Shown one piece after another: positions 16,059 through 24,876 of a DNA stretch of 64,000 nucleotides (position 1 is the stretch's first letter; every line of letters begins with the position of its first letter). This DNA is from Ruminococcus flavefaciens FD-1 (GTDB taxonomy: Bacteria; Bacillota; Clostridia; Oscillospirales; Ruminococcaceae). The translations under genes were made by a program, and so were the position numbers. The notes below the pieces were generated by a model that saw only the letters and a program-made list of their open reading frames with translations, was not told the DNA's origin and ran no database searches. The stretch is from positions 1 to 64,000 of the forward strand of contig ACOK01000103.1 in assembly GCA_000174895.1 (NCBI GenBank), read 5' to 3'.

Positions 16059-19000
16059 ATGTCGCATTTTCCAAAGTTTTACGATGCAATAGACGATATT
16101 GCAGAACATCTGAGGACTGATTTCATCGGTCCGGTTGACGATAATGAAGTGTTAGAGATGGAAGAACCGTTAAGCCGTTATTCGCTCGGAATCCTTTGGG
16201 CGCAGCCTAAAAGCAAGGACTCTGATGCTGTCGTAACTGACAGTGCGGCTGAGGAAATGTTTGAGGACGATTCGGAAGATAGCGAAGAACCTAAGAACGT
16301 CAGCGTATTCAAGCCCTCAACTATGGGAGTATCCTTTGCTTCATTTTCAGGTGACGAATTAAGCATCTCATTTACCTACGCCGTATATCATCACTCAGAG
16401 CAGATGATAACCGACAACGGAAAGGAAGTCAAACGGCATTATTATTCAAGAGAAGCTAAATCTTTCTCCAAAAAAATGATCGTTCCTGATAAGGTTTGTA
16501 ATCAGATTATTTCCGATAGCGGAGATCAGGATATTACGGTATATTTCCATGTTAGGAAGATAGGCAGCGATAACAGTGAACTTATTACAATATCTGTTCT
16601 TAACAGGCATAAGGCAGGAAACGAGTTCTTGGAAAGCAACACAGGTGCTTTGTTCCAGTGCGTACTATCTGTTAAGAGCAGTAAAGGCTTCATGCCTGTT
16701 TACAGAAGAAATATCCACAAGTCTTTTGAAGAAGAAAAGAACGATATGCTCTATGATTCTGTCAACAACTATTCGTATGGTCACGGCTGTTCATCTGTCC
16801 ATATCGAAAGCCAGGGTGTTGTAACAGAAGTCCGTAGTGAATTCATTCCACAGTACAGAATGTTGCAGATGATGCCGAGGCTTTTCAATCATTCCGAGTA
16901 TCTCTACATGGAATACTGGAAAAAAGCAGATCGAACCGTAGCTTGCTATCAGCTTGATTCCTTTATCATACAATACGAAGAATGGTTTACTGCGCTAAAG
17001 GGAAATACTGAATTAGTGGAGAAATACCCTGATACTGCTGCTGACTCATTCAACAATATTGAGAGGTGCATAGAGCGCCTGCGTAACGGTGTTGAGGTGA
17101 TCAGAAAGAACGATACTGCGTGGAAATCATTTCTTTACATGAATGAAGCTATGTTGCTACAGCGTGTTAAAACAAAGCACTGCCCATCAGATACAGTGAG
17201 CTGGTATCCATTCCAGATGGCTTATATCCTGCAAATAATACCTGACATAGTAGACAGCGACTCCGAATACCATAATGACGTTGATCTTCTGTGGTTTCCT
17301 ACCGGCGGTGGTAAAACAGAAGCATATCTCGGCTTATCAGCGTTCTCGATATTCTTTAGAAGGCTGAATAAGAGCAATTACAACGTAAACGGTGTCACTA
17401 TAATAATGAGATACACTCTCCGCCTTCTTACCCTCCAGCAATTTGAGCGTGCAACGGCACTTGTGTGTGCTTGTGAGCATATGCGCAAGAAATATTGTAT
17501 CCCTGGTGAAGAAATTTCTATCGGCTTGTGGATCGGTTCAGGTATGACACCAAATCATATCATGGACGCTTCTGAAACGCTTAAGAAGCTCCGTGAGGAT
17601 TCAACTGCTACAATATATGAAGCGAATCCAATGCAGATAACAAAATGCCCGTGGTGCGGTGCAGAGATTGGAATTGGCGGTTATGATATAGTGGGCGGTT
17701 CAATGAATATATCATGCTGTAACAATCCTAAATGCGAGTTCCATCATCATTTGCCGATATATGTAGTTGATGATGATATATACCGCACAGCTCCTACGTT
17801 TATTCTAAGCACTGTTGATAAGTTTGCGAGAATAACGTGGGAAGAACAGGCAGGCAATTTACTCGGTGCAAACGGCTGTAAGCCGCCTGAGCTTATTATT
17901 CAGGACGAGCTACACCTTATTTCGGGGCCGCTTGGTTCGATCACTGGCATTTATGAAATGGCGATAGAGAATATCTGTCGGCATTACGGCAGTGTTCCTA
18001 AGATCATCGCATCTACGGCAACTGTAAAGAATGCTGATAATCAGATAAAAATCCTTTATAACAGGAATATGATACAGTTTCCTCCGAATGGCTTGGAGCA
18101 TACAGATTCGTTCTTTGCTATCGAAGCAGACGAAGAAAAACGTCCTGCAAGAACGTATATCGGCGTTTGCTCCATAGGCTTTGGTACGTCGGAGATGCTG
18201 ATAAAGATTTTTGCACTGCTGACTTTCATGAAGCATCTGTACAGACTGCAAGGAAAGCCGACAGACGTTATTGACCAATTCTATACATATGTAGGCTACT
18301 TTAATTCACTTAAAGAGCTTGGCTCAAATTCTATCATCATATCTGACCGTATCTCGGCTGAGATCAAGTATCTTGCAACCTATAAGTTCAAAAAGGAAGC
18401 TGAGAGCGTAAATCTCAAAGTTGACAGCAATAATGCGGATATTCCGCCATATTTCAAAAGCAATGAGCTTACAAGCCGTAATTCGGCAAAGGAAATAAAG
18501 GCTGTACTTGAAAGACTTGCCAATAAATACACCAGCGAGGATTGCTATGATTATATCATGGCTTCAAATATGCTGTCAGTCGGTATAGATATTGACAGAC
18601 TCGGTGTTATGTGCGTTTATGGGCAGCCAAAGTCAAATTCTGAGTATATTCAGGCAACAAGCCGTGTCGGAAGAACCAATCCGGGACTTGTTATATCTCT
18701 TTACAACAGTATGAGATCAAGAGACAAGTCCTACTATGAGCAGTTCGGGTATTATCATAGCACATTTTATAAGTATGTTGAAGCAACGAGCGTTACGTCT
18801 TATTCTCCCAGAGCTATCGAAAAGGCTCTGCATTGTGCTATGATGGCGATCATACGGCATACTATTCCAAAATACAACCCTAATGAGAATGCCTGCAAAT
18901 TCACGAGAAACGATAAAGATGTAGAGTGCGTTAAGCAAAGTATTTTGAAACGTGTCGGAGAGATAGAACCGAGAATTGTAAGCTATGCTGAGGAATGGCT

Positions 19001-19193
19001 CAATTACTACTTGGATTGTTGGGAGGAACTTACCGAAAGTTTGCCTAACAAACTGGTCTTCTCGGACTATCACAATGAAGATGTTGCTCTTTTCCGCAGT
19101 GCAGACAACCAAAACGGTTCGGATATTCCTTCGATACTCAATTCAGTAAGAAATGTTGAGCCTGCCGCAAATATATATTTCGTTAAAAGATAG
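16059..19193 (+). CDS. drmA: DrmA-like superfamily 2 helicase (DISARM-type)
   Basis: 1044 residues from the ATG at 16059; its N-terminus (HLRTDFIGPVDDNEVLEMEE...RYSLGIL) matches the usual start of DrmA proteins. Motor motifs are LLWFPTGGGKTEAYLGL (410-426), the DEAH-box variant IIQDELHLISGPLG (613-626), ASTAT (651-655) and QATSRVGRTNPG (865-876). A four-Cys zinc site lies between the lobes (C530, C533, C553/C554, C559). Family knowledge: DrmA pairs with DrmB to form a DNA translocase that recognises DNA with a free or single-stranded end and is autoinhibited otherwise. Here drmB follows after 11 bp, preserving the core pair. No methyltransferase or drmC is nearby. Confidence 0.9.
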   Translation: MSHFPKFYDAIDDIAEHLRTDFIGPVDDNEVLEMEEPLSRYSLGILWAQPKSKDSDAVVTDSAAEEMFEDDSEDSEEPKNVSVFKPSTMGVSFASFSGDELSISFTYAVYHHSEQMITDNGKEVKRHYYSREAKSFSKKMIVPDKVCNQIISDSGDQDITVYFHVRKIGSDNSELITISVLNRHKAGNEFLESNTGALFQCVLSVKSSKGFMPVYRRNIHKSFEEEKNDMLYDSVNNYSYGHGCSSVHIESQGVVTEVRSEFIPQYRMLQMMPRLFNHSEYLYMEYWKKADRTVACYQLDSFIIQYEEWFTALKGNTELVEKYPDTAADSFNNIERCIERLRNGVEVIRKNDTAWKSFLYMNEAMLLQRVKTKHCPSDTVSWYPFQMAYILQIIPDIVDSDSEYHNDVDLLWFPTGGGKTEAYLGLSAFSIFFRRLNKSNYNVNGVTIIMRYTLRLLTLQQFERATALVCACEHMRKKYCIPGEEISIGLWIGSGMTPNHIMDASETLKKLREDSTATIYEANPMQITKCPWCGAEIGIGGYDIVGGSMNISCCNNPKCEFHHHLPIYVVDDDIYRTAPTFILSTVDKFARITWEEQAGNLLGANGCKPPELIIQDELHLISGPLGSITGIYEMAIENICRHYGSVPKIIASTATVKNADNQIKILYNRNMIQFPPNGLEHTDSFFAIEADEEKRPARTYIGVCSIGFGTSEMLIKIFALLTFMKHLYRLQGKPTDVIDQFYTYVGYFNSLKELGSNSIIISDRISAEIKYLATYKFKKEAESVNLKVDSNNADIPPYFKSNELTSRNSAKEIKAVLERLANKYTSEDCYDYIMASNMLSVGIDIDRLGVMCVYGQPKSNSEYIQATSRVGRTNPGLVISLYNSMRSRDKSYYEQFGYYHSTFYKYVEATSVTSYSPRAIEKALHCAMMAIIRHTIPKYNPNENACKFTRNDKDVECVKQSILKRVGEIEPRIVSYAEEWLNYYLDCWEELTESLPNKLVFSDYHNEDVALFRSADNQNGSDIPSILNSVRNVEPAANIYFVKR

Positions 19194-19204
19194 GGGGCTT
19201 TGAA

Positions 19205-21007
19205 ATGCCAAAACCGACGTTCAGAAAAAAAGCAAATAATGATGATAGCAGCAGTATTTCCAAGTTCTCTAATGAAAAGATCTCTGTTGGAGATATAAGA
19301 AAAACGCAGTTAATTACTACTTTTGGTGTTGGCTCTATTGTCGATTTTAAGGACGATACTGTTATCATAGCTTCGACCGATGATTGGGACTACAATCCTA
19401 ATGACATAGAGGAAGTCGAAAGCCGAAAAATATTCAATGAAAACCTATCGGTAATTACCGATGCTGAGTATTTTTTAATGCCAAGAACTACTCAAAGCAC
19501 CAACAGTTTCTCTAAAGGGAAAAATATAACCTCTTATGTTTTCCCTGAAAAACTCCATTGTTCAAGATGCGGCAATATCTATGATTTCAGAGAATTGGAC
19601 GTAAAAGACCGTCATAGATGCCCGCAATGTAAGAATAACCTTAATGCCTCTCGATTTATAGTTGTATGCACTCATGGTCACATGGACGATTTCCCCTATG
19701 ATTGGTGGGTACATGGAGGAAAGCCCTGTCCTTCCGGCGTAAAATCGCCAAGAATAAAAATGGTCAATATCTATAACAGGACTGATATTGACAGTTTGAG
19801 GCTTGAATGCACCGAATGCAAAACTACAAGGAGTATGGTACAGGTATTCTCGGATAATGCTTTATCAGAGTTTCCGTGTACTTGTAAGCACCCACACTTC
19901 AAAGATCCCTATGCAAGAGTACAGTATGGCTGTCATGATAAGATGCGAGCGAGATTACGCTCCGCATCAGGTGTTTATTTTCCCATAACAAAGGCAGCTT
20001 TACTTATTCCACCGTGGAGCAAAAAGGTAGTAAACTGTATTCAAAAGAATTATAGCATACTGAAAAACGTTGAAGAAGATAAGCTCGTTTTTACCATAAG
20101 ACAGGTTATTCACGACCAGAATATTACCGATGATGAGATCATGCGTTCATGGAAAGCTGTAAAGATTTCTATGGAACAGAAGCGGAAGCGTTCCGAATTA
20201 TCGGTTTATGAAGATGAATACAGTATTCTGTCCAAAAACGAAAATGAGAATGAAGATAATTTTTCTTCATATACAGCGACTATCCCGCAAAAGTATAGAC
20301 CATATTTTGAGCAGATCGCTGTGGTTGATCGCCTCACTGTCACTCAGGCGTTTACCGGATTCACAAGAATTACCCGTAACGAAGCTAACAGTGTTGCCAT
20401 TTCGCAGTATCCCAAGCCGTGGCTTCCTGCGGTAGAATTAACCGGAGAGGGTATCTTTATACGGTTCAATAAGGATAAGATAGCGGAATGGAGGAACGCT
20501 CATTCTTCAAGATACAAGAGAATGAAGAAAGCTATGGAAGACAGTAAGTTCATAAATGAATCATTCTCTGAAACCTACGTTATGCTGCATACCTTTGCAC
20601 ACTTGTTTATTCGGGAAATATCCAATGTATGCGGATATAGTGCTGCATCAATAAGAGAAAAGATATACAGTGAAATAAGCGATAAGAACGAAGTTAAGAT
20701 GTGCGGAGTTTTGATATATGTCTCATCATCAGATAGTGACAGCAGTCTCGGCGGTCTTATAAGCGTAGCAGATAACGAAGATGTATTTGAAAGAATAATG
20801 GACAGTATGCTTGAACGGGCAAGCTGGTGCAGCGGCGATCCGCTGTGCATTTCTGCCACAAAGCAAGGATACAAGAATCTGAATTACGCTGCGTGTCATG
20901 ATTGCACTCTGCTCCCTGAAACATCATGCGAGAGCTTTAACTGCTTCCTTGACAGAGCTTCAATAGTCGGATTGCCTGACAATCCGGACTTAGGATTTTT
21001 CAAATGA
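19205..21007 (+). CDS. drmB: DrmB-like DUF1998 zinc protein (DISARM-type)
   Basis: 600 residues. The N-terminus GDIRKTQLITTFGVGSIVDF is typical of DrmB. Zinc-type cysteine pairs are C119/C122 with C139/C142, C202/C205 and C225/C227. A final DUF1998 cluster includes C542, C548, C564, C567, C575 and C580. VCTHGHMDDFPYDWWVHGG (154-172) is the family signature following the first zinc site. A GGGGG ribosome site lies 7 nt before the ATG. It is the last gene of the operon and is followed by a strong terminator. In DISARM, DrmB clamps DrmA and contributes to DNA sensing; the same role is inferred here. Confidence 0.9.
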   Translation: MPKPTFRKKANNDDSSSISKFSNEKISVGDIRKTQLITTFGVGSIVDFKDDTVIIASTDDWDYNPNDIEEVESRKIFNENLSVITDAEYFLMPRTTQSTNSFSKGKNITSYVFPEKLHCSRCGNIYDFRELDVKDRHRCPQCKNNLNASRFIVVCTHGHMDDFPYDWWVHGGKPCPSGVKSPRIKMVNIYNRTDIDSLRLECTECKTTRSMVQVFSDNALSEFPCTCKHPHFKDPYARVQYGCHDKMRARLRSASGVYFPITKAALLIPPWSKKVVNCIQKNYSILKNVEEDKLVFTIRQVIHDQNITDDEIMRSWKAVKISMEQKRKRSELSVYEDEYSILSKNENENEDNFSSYTATIPQKYRPYFEQIAVVDRLTVTQAFTGFTRITRNEANSVAISQYPKPWLPAVELTGEGIFIRFNKDKIAEWRNAHSSRYKRMKKAMEDSKFINESFSETYVMLHTFAHLFIREISNVCGYSAASIREKIYSEISDKNEVKMCGVLIYVSSSDSDSSLGGLISVADNEDVFERIMDSMLERASWCSGDPLCISATKQGYKNLNYAACHDCTLLPETSCESFNCFLDRASIVGLPDNPDLGFFK

Positions 21008-21019
21008 CATAATACAAAT

Positions 21020-21052
21020 AGAGGGCATTGCTTACAAACGGCAATGCCCTCT
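21020..21052. terminator. Terminator of the defence operon (bidirectional)
   Basis: A 12-bp perfect stem (AGAGGGCATTGC at 21020-21031, GCAATGCCCTCT at 21041-21052) with a 9-nt loop lies between drmB and the convergent small gene. Confidence 0.8.
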
Positions 21053-21058
21053 GTCTTG

Positions 21059-21271
21059 TTATTCGTCTTCGTCGCTGCACTCGTTAAGTCCGTGCATTAG
21101 CTGAATGTAAACGCACTCCGCACGTTCATGCTCCTCGCCATCGGTGGACATCATAAGTTCAAGGAAATATGCCTTTGCTTCTTCATAGTCCGTCCAGACC
21201 TCACGTCTGCCGTTGCATACAGTCGTGACCTTGCGTGTTCTCGGCATTGCCAATTCAGGTGTTTTCAACAT
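21059..21271 (-). CDS. Small hypothetical protein of the mobile element
   Basis: A 70-residue protein that is acidic at the C-terminus (DGEEHERAECVYIQLMHGLN...SDEDE) with a WTDYEEAKAYFLELM helix. GGAGGT lies 7 nt before the ATG at 21271; the TTG 15 nt upstream overlaps the ribosome site and is rejected as start. Similar short proteins are common beside mobilisation genes in clostridial elements, but I assign no function. Confidence 0.65.
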   Translation of the reverse strand: MLKTPELAMPRTRKVTTVCNGRREVWTDYEEAKAYFLELMMSTDGEEHERAECVYIQLMHGLNECSDEDE

Positions 21272-21461
21272 AACTGTTACCTCCAAATCAATATTGTAGA
21301 TACAGTATATACCATAATAGCACCAGAGTCCAGCATATCGGAATAATTGTAACCATTATTGTGAAAGGCGCAGCAATTTCAAAAGCCAGTCCGGTACATA
21401 GCGCACATATCGTATTTCATCGCCGTCGGGAATTATCCTGACGGCGATTTTCAGATTACAC

Positions 21462-21806
21462 TCAATGCTTTAGTTGAGCCACCTTTGTTTGCAGAAACAT
21501 CAGCGGACGCCAGAGCTTATCGCCAAGCTCCTTGATCTCCTCAATATCTTCCTTGTAAACTTTGTTCGTGACATTTGCTCGGTGGGCAATTTGGTTGATA
21601 TTGTTGGCGATATTATTCGCAAGTACAGTGAGCCGTTTTAGCTCGTTCTCGTCGATATGGACGATGTAACCCTCGAAGATCATGGCTCTCACAAATGTAC
21701 TGAGACTGCTCATACCGCTGTTCTCAAACTTCTTCTTGATAGCTGCCATTTCTTCGGGGCTGACACGGACTTTCAGGTACATTGTTCGCTTCTTTTCATC
21801 TTTCAT
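21462..21806 (-). CDS. MobC-like relaxosome accessory protein
   Basis: 114 residues. The N-terminus is ribbon-helix-helix-like (YLKVRVSPEEMAAIKKKF, then SSLSTFVRAMI). It continues into the MobC helix LKRLTVLANNIANNINQIAH, which includes the conserved NNINQIA core. Such proteins bind oriT and help the relaxase nick DNA. An oriT-like hairpin lies just upstream (21869-21921). No relaxase gene follows; the next gene downstream is the unrelated 70-residue one. A GGAG lies about 11 nt before the start. Confidence 0.85.
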   Translation of the reverse strand: MKDEKKRTMYLKVRVSPEEMAAIKKKFENSGMSSLSTFVRAMIFEGYIVHIDENELKRLTVLANNIANNINQIAHRANVTNKVYKEDIEEIKELGDKLWRPLMFLQTKVAQLKH

Positions 21807-21868
21807 TCTGTAAATATCTCCTTTTTTATTTTTATCAATTCGGGGTCGTAGGGGCAGCGCCCTCTGCC

Positions 21869-21921
21869 AAGCCTTGTACTATGTGTGAAGTCGCAATTTG
21901 CGCCCACATAGTACCGTGCTT
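21869..21921. other. oriT-like inverted repeat
   Basis: GTACTATGTG (21876-21885) and CACATAGTAC (21905-21914) form a perfect 10-bp stem with a 19-nt loop. AAGC/GCTT extends it after a 3-nt internal loop. The position directly upstream of mobC, and the surrounding G/C-rich run, fit a transfer origin. The rest of the 21807-22228 gap shows no supported gene. Confidence 0.55.
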
Positions 21922-22228
21922 GCTGGTAGAGTTTCGCCCCTGTGTGGCGAATGTCATTTCCGAGCATTTCAGCTCGGTCTTTTTTCTCGATTCCGAGAAT
22001 TGGAGCTGTGCGACTTTCTCTATATCGTCGCTCCCCATTATCAATATAGCGCACTTTCCCGATCACGTCAATAATAAATTTCAGATTTTTTATGTTCGCT
22101 CAAAATCGCTTCGTCAAAATAACCGGATAGCATAAACAGCGAAATAGCGTGATTTCATTTTTTTGACTCTAAAAATTCCCCGGATATTTGTTGACAAAGT
22201 ATGAACAAAAGTTTGTGCGCATTGCGGC

Positions 22229-22258
22229 TTGTATTTCAAATGTAGAGCGCGCTATAAT
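22229..22258 (+). promoter_or_regulatory. Promoter for the small coiled-coil accessory gene
   Basis: TTGTAT at 22229-22234, an 18-bp spacer and TATAAT at 22253-22258 precede the rightward accessory genes. Confidence 0.5.
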
Positions 22259-22332
22259 TGGATCATGGCAGGTGAGCTATGGTCACTCGGCTCTGCCTGC
22301 TGAGAACAAAAATGAAAGGTTGTGATTTTTCT

Positions 22333-22686
22333 ATGGGCATCTATACAGAAAAGAGAGATCAGCTCATTGAGAAGATCAAAGGTTTGGAAAAGCGTATCGC
22401 CAGCGATACGGCGAAAAAGAAAACGCTGGAGGACAAGCTGAAAGAAGTTTCTCGTCTGGCTATGGCGGAGGAATACAACTGCAAGCCCCGTGAGCTTGAT
22501 GAAATCATCACCTCGGAGCATTCGCTGTTGCAGAAACTCCGTGCAAGCGGTCTGTCCGATGACGAGCTGTTGAAACTGGTCGGAGGCGGAAACTCTGAGA
22601 ATGAGAAAAGCGATTCCGCCGATCTTGCCACTGACTTCGGTCAGCAGATGATCTTTACGGACAAAGCGAATCCCTATGAGGATTAA
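22333..22686 (+). CDS. Coiled-coil accessory protein of the mobile element
   Basis: 117 residues from the ATG at 22333. The first 50 residues are a heptad-rich coiled coil (QLIEKIKGLEKRIASDTAKK), followed by a helical segment and an acidic tail. The organisation resembles the small DUF4315-type proteins of clostridial conjugative elements. An in-frame ATG at 22312 is possible, but it has no ribosome site; an AAAGG lies 13 nt before 22333, which is also imperfect. The role is unknown. Confidence 0.6.
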   Translation: MGIYTEKRDQLIEKIKGLEKRIASDTAKKKTLEDKLKEVSRLAMAEEYNCKPRELDEIITSEHSLLQKLRASGLSDDELLKLVGGGNSENEKSDSADLATDFGQQMIFTDKANPYED

Positions 22687-22708
22687 AACTATCCGGTAAC
22701 AAAAAGTG

Positions 22709-22759
22709 TAGCCGTAAAATACTCAGTCGGCTCAAAACACTGAGCCGATCTTACGGCTA
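22709..22759 (+). terminator. Two-part hairpin between accessory genes
   Basis: An outer stem TAGCCGTAA (22709-22717) / TTACGGCTA (22751-22759) encloses an inner stem TCGGCTC (22727-22733) / GAGCCGA (22742-22748). It has no clear T-tract, so it may be an RNA structure or recombinase-related site instead of a terminator. Confidence 0.4.
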
Positions 22760-22838
22760 TTATGAGGGTGAGAGATAGAAAGCGAAGCCCTCGACTCTAA
22801 AGCATAGAGACAGAGAAGCTAAAGGAGTAAAATTCGCT

Positions 22839-23051
22839 ATGAATAAAAATGATACTGCCGTAGAAAGAGAGAAGGCAGGAAAGATGTTTGAGCTGAACGA
22901 GAAGTACAAGGACTTCCCTGAGCGTGTCTCGGAATATGAGATCGACGGGAAGAAGTACATCGTTCACAGCCGCTTCGTCGGAGAGAAAAATATCGACGAA
23001 GTGATCGGCAGGCTCGCCTTTGAAAGAGCCGTAAAAGAAACACTGGCGTAA
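22839..23051 (+). CDS. TnpW-like small transposon protein
   Basis: 70 residues. The central segment SEYEIDGKKYIVHSRF followed by KNIDEVIGRLAFERAV resembles the short TnpW family found beside large serine recombinases in clostridial elements. AAAGGAG lies 10 nt before the ATG. It is immediately upstream of the recombinase promoter. Its function in the family is not defined. Confidence 0.65.
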   Translation: MNKNDTAVEREKAGKMFELNEKYKDFPERVSEYEIDGKKYIVHSRFVGEKNIDEVIGRLAFERAVKETLA

Positions 23052-23067
23052 TTTTGTCGGCAAGGCA

Positions 23068-23096
23068 TTGACTATACCGGCATTTTGCGCTATAAT
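23068..23096 (+). promoter_or_regulatory. Promoter of the serine recombinase gene
   Basis: TTGACT at 23068-23073, a 17-bp spacer and TATAAT at 23091-23096 form a strong promoter. The transcript would open with a CAAACGCC/GGCGTTTG hairpin at 23101-23126, which could limit recombinase expression. Confidence 0.8.
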
Positions 23097-23172
23097 AAAG
23101 CAAACGCCCGGAAAAGCAGGCGTTTGAACCAAAGTGTCGGTATGGTACTGCTTTGATTTGAAAGGAGTTACT

Positions 23173-24816
23173 ATGGCAAAGCAGACCATTTACAATGCAG
23201 GAATTTACGTCCGCCTCTCGCAGGAGGATATGAGAGCCGGCGAATCCCTGTCAATAGAAAACCAGAAACTTATTCTCACCAAGTATGTCAAGGAGCAAGG
23301 TTGGAATCTTGTGGATACCTATGTTGATGACGGTTGGAGCGGTACGGACTTCGATAGACCTGCGGTGCAGAGATTGCTATCCGATGCTCAGTCTGGAAAG
23401 ATCAATCTTATCATCTGCAAAGACCTGTCCCGTTTCGGAAGAAACTATATCGAAGTCGGCAGATATGTGGACTACATTTTTCCGAGTTATAATATCCGCT
23501 TCATCGCTCTCAACGATAATGTGGATACTGCCAGCAAGGATACTTCAGCTCTTGACATGATGCCGATCGTCAACTTGTTCAATGAGTGGCACGCCGCTTC
23601 TACGAGTAAGAAGATCAAGACAGTTATCGAAGCAAACGCAAAGGCAGGCAAATATCGCACGACCTGCGCTCCGTTCGGTTACACGAAAGGCGATGATCCG
23701 AATCATCTGCCTGTGATTGATCCCGATGCCGCACCTATCGTCCGCAATATCTTTGAAATGCGAGCAAGCGGTATCAGTCCGCACCACATTGCTGACAAGC
23801 TCAATGAGGACGGCGTACCAATTCCTTCGGATTACTACTATGCAAAGCTCGGCAAGCCGAATCCTCGCCGTACAAGGCATATGTGGAGCCCTGAAACTGT
23901 CAGGCAGATACTTCACAATTACACCTACCTCGGACACCTTGTTCAGCTCCGCACAAGAACGGTATCTTACAAGAATCACAAAGTCATCAAAAATGACGAG
24001 GAAGACATGATCGTTGTGAAGAATACTCACGAGCCTATTGTTTCTCAGGAGCTTTGGGACAGGGTGCGTGAAATGGAGCAGTCGGTGTCACAGGGCAAGC
24101 GTAACTCGGACGGCTATGTTGCTAATCTCAGCGGACTTATTTACTGTCAGGATTGTGGAAATAAAGTAAGGCTGTGTTGGAACAACACCCGTCATCAGCG
24201 TGGCGGACCTCGTGAGTTCTATCGTCACAACTTCAACTGCACATCATATCTGAAATACGGAAAACGCTATTGTCCGAGTCACTACATCAAGATGAAAGAC
24301 ATGGAACGTATCGTGCTTGAAGATATTCGCAGTCTCGCTCAGCTTGTTGTAGAGGACGAAGAAAAGGCAAAGGCGGAATTCCTCGCTCGCAAAGCAAAAC
24401 ACCACGAGGAGCAATATTCCGTTGACACGAAGAAACTTTCAGAGGGCAAATTTCGTTTGCAGGAACTTGACACGCTGATCCAGAACATCTACGAGGACAA
24501 AGTCCTCGGCAAGGTGTCAGAGGACGTAGCGATGAAGCTCATAGCAAAGTACGAGACCGAGCAGAAAGAGTTGTCGGCAGAAGTTGCTGACCTTGAAGAA
24601 AAGTTCACAACGATCAGGCAGGACGAAGAAGATGTAGCCCTGTTCATGGAGCGTCTGAGAAAGTACACCGATGTGCAGGAGCTTACCCGTGAGATGTGCC
24701 TTGAACTGATTGAGTATATCACCCTTGATGCCTATGTGGAGGGACAGCCCCGTGAGATCTACATCTACTACAAGCTGCTCGATGAACCGTTGAAAGACAA
24801 AAGAAGCCTGTTTTAA
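23173..24816 (+). CDS. Large serine recombinase, TnpX/TndX type
   Basis: 547 residues from the ATG at 23173, which has AAAGGAG 8 nt upstream. The N-terminal resolvase domain has the nucleophile S16 in YVRLSQED, DLSRFGRNYIEVG and the usual basic helix. A recombinase domain (PFGYTKGDD...IVRNIFEMRASG) and a zinc ribbon (YCQDCGNKVRLC, later CTSYLKYGKRYC) follow. The last 170 residues are a coiled-coil region. Such enzymes excise and integrate elements at short attachment sites without accessory factors. The gene ends 36 bp inside the right terminal repeat, the expected place for the recombinase that mobilises this element. Confidence 0.95.
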   Translation: MAKQTIYNAGIYVRLSQEDMRAGESLSIENQKLILTKYVKEQGWNLVDTYVDDGWSGTDFDRPAVQRLLSDAQSGKINLIICKDLSRFGRNYIEVGRYVDYIFPSYNIRFIALNDNVDTASKDTSALDMMPIVNLFNEWHAASTSKKIKTVIEANAKAGKYRTTCAPFGYTKGDDPNHLPVIDPDAAPIVRNIFEMRASGISPHHIADKLNEDGVPIPSDYYYAKLGKPNPRRTRHMWSPETVRQILHNYTYLGHLVQLRTRTVSYKNHKVIKNDEEDMIVVKNTHEPIVSQELWDRVREMEQSVSQGKRNSDGYVANLSGLIYCQDCGNKVRLCWNNTRHQRGGPREFYRHNFNCTSYLKYGKRYCPSHYIKMKDMERIVLEDIRSLAQLVVEDEEKAKAEFLARKAKHHEEQYSVDTKKLSEGKFRLQELDTLIQNIYEDKVLGKVSEDVAMKLIAKYETEQKELSAEVADLEEKFTTIRQDEEDVALFMERLRKYTDVQELTREMCLELIEYITLDAYVEGQPREIYIYYKLLDEPLKDKRSLF

Positions 24817-24851
24817 GGCGTATTTACGATATTTATCAATCATACGAAAGT

Positions 24852-24873
24852 GTGTTACTATTTGGCAAGGGGA
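24852..24873 (+). repeat. Right terminal inverted repeat of the defence element
   Basis: GTGTTACTATTTGG followed by CAAGGGGA pairs with the left end (7221-7242) at 20 of 22 positions. It is followed by the shared ACTA and then directly by the resumed integrase reading frame. Confidence 0.8.
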
Positions 24874-24876
24874 CTA

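Larger units (their letters stand above)
7217..24876. mobile_element. 17.66 kb serine-recombinase element carrying a DISARM-like operon
   Basis: The ends are defined by a 22-bp imperfect inverted repeat (7221-7242 and 24852-24873, 20 of 22 matching) next to a shared ACTA at 7217-7220 and 24873-24876. Outside the ends, the two halves of one tyrosine integrase gene read into each other, which confirms the insertion point. Inside are the six-gene defence operon, a MobC-like gene, an oriT-like hairpin, small accessory genes and a TnpX-type large serine recombinase next to the right end. The layout resembles Tn4451-type integrative mobilisable elements of Clostridia. No relaxase gene is present. 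Confidence 0.85.

Noticed and set aside
21803..22066. 87-codon minus-strand frame upstream of the MobC-like gene
   Set aside because: It lies across the oriT-like hairpin, begins at a GTG without a ribosome site and has no recognisable sequence pattern.
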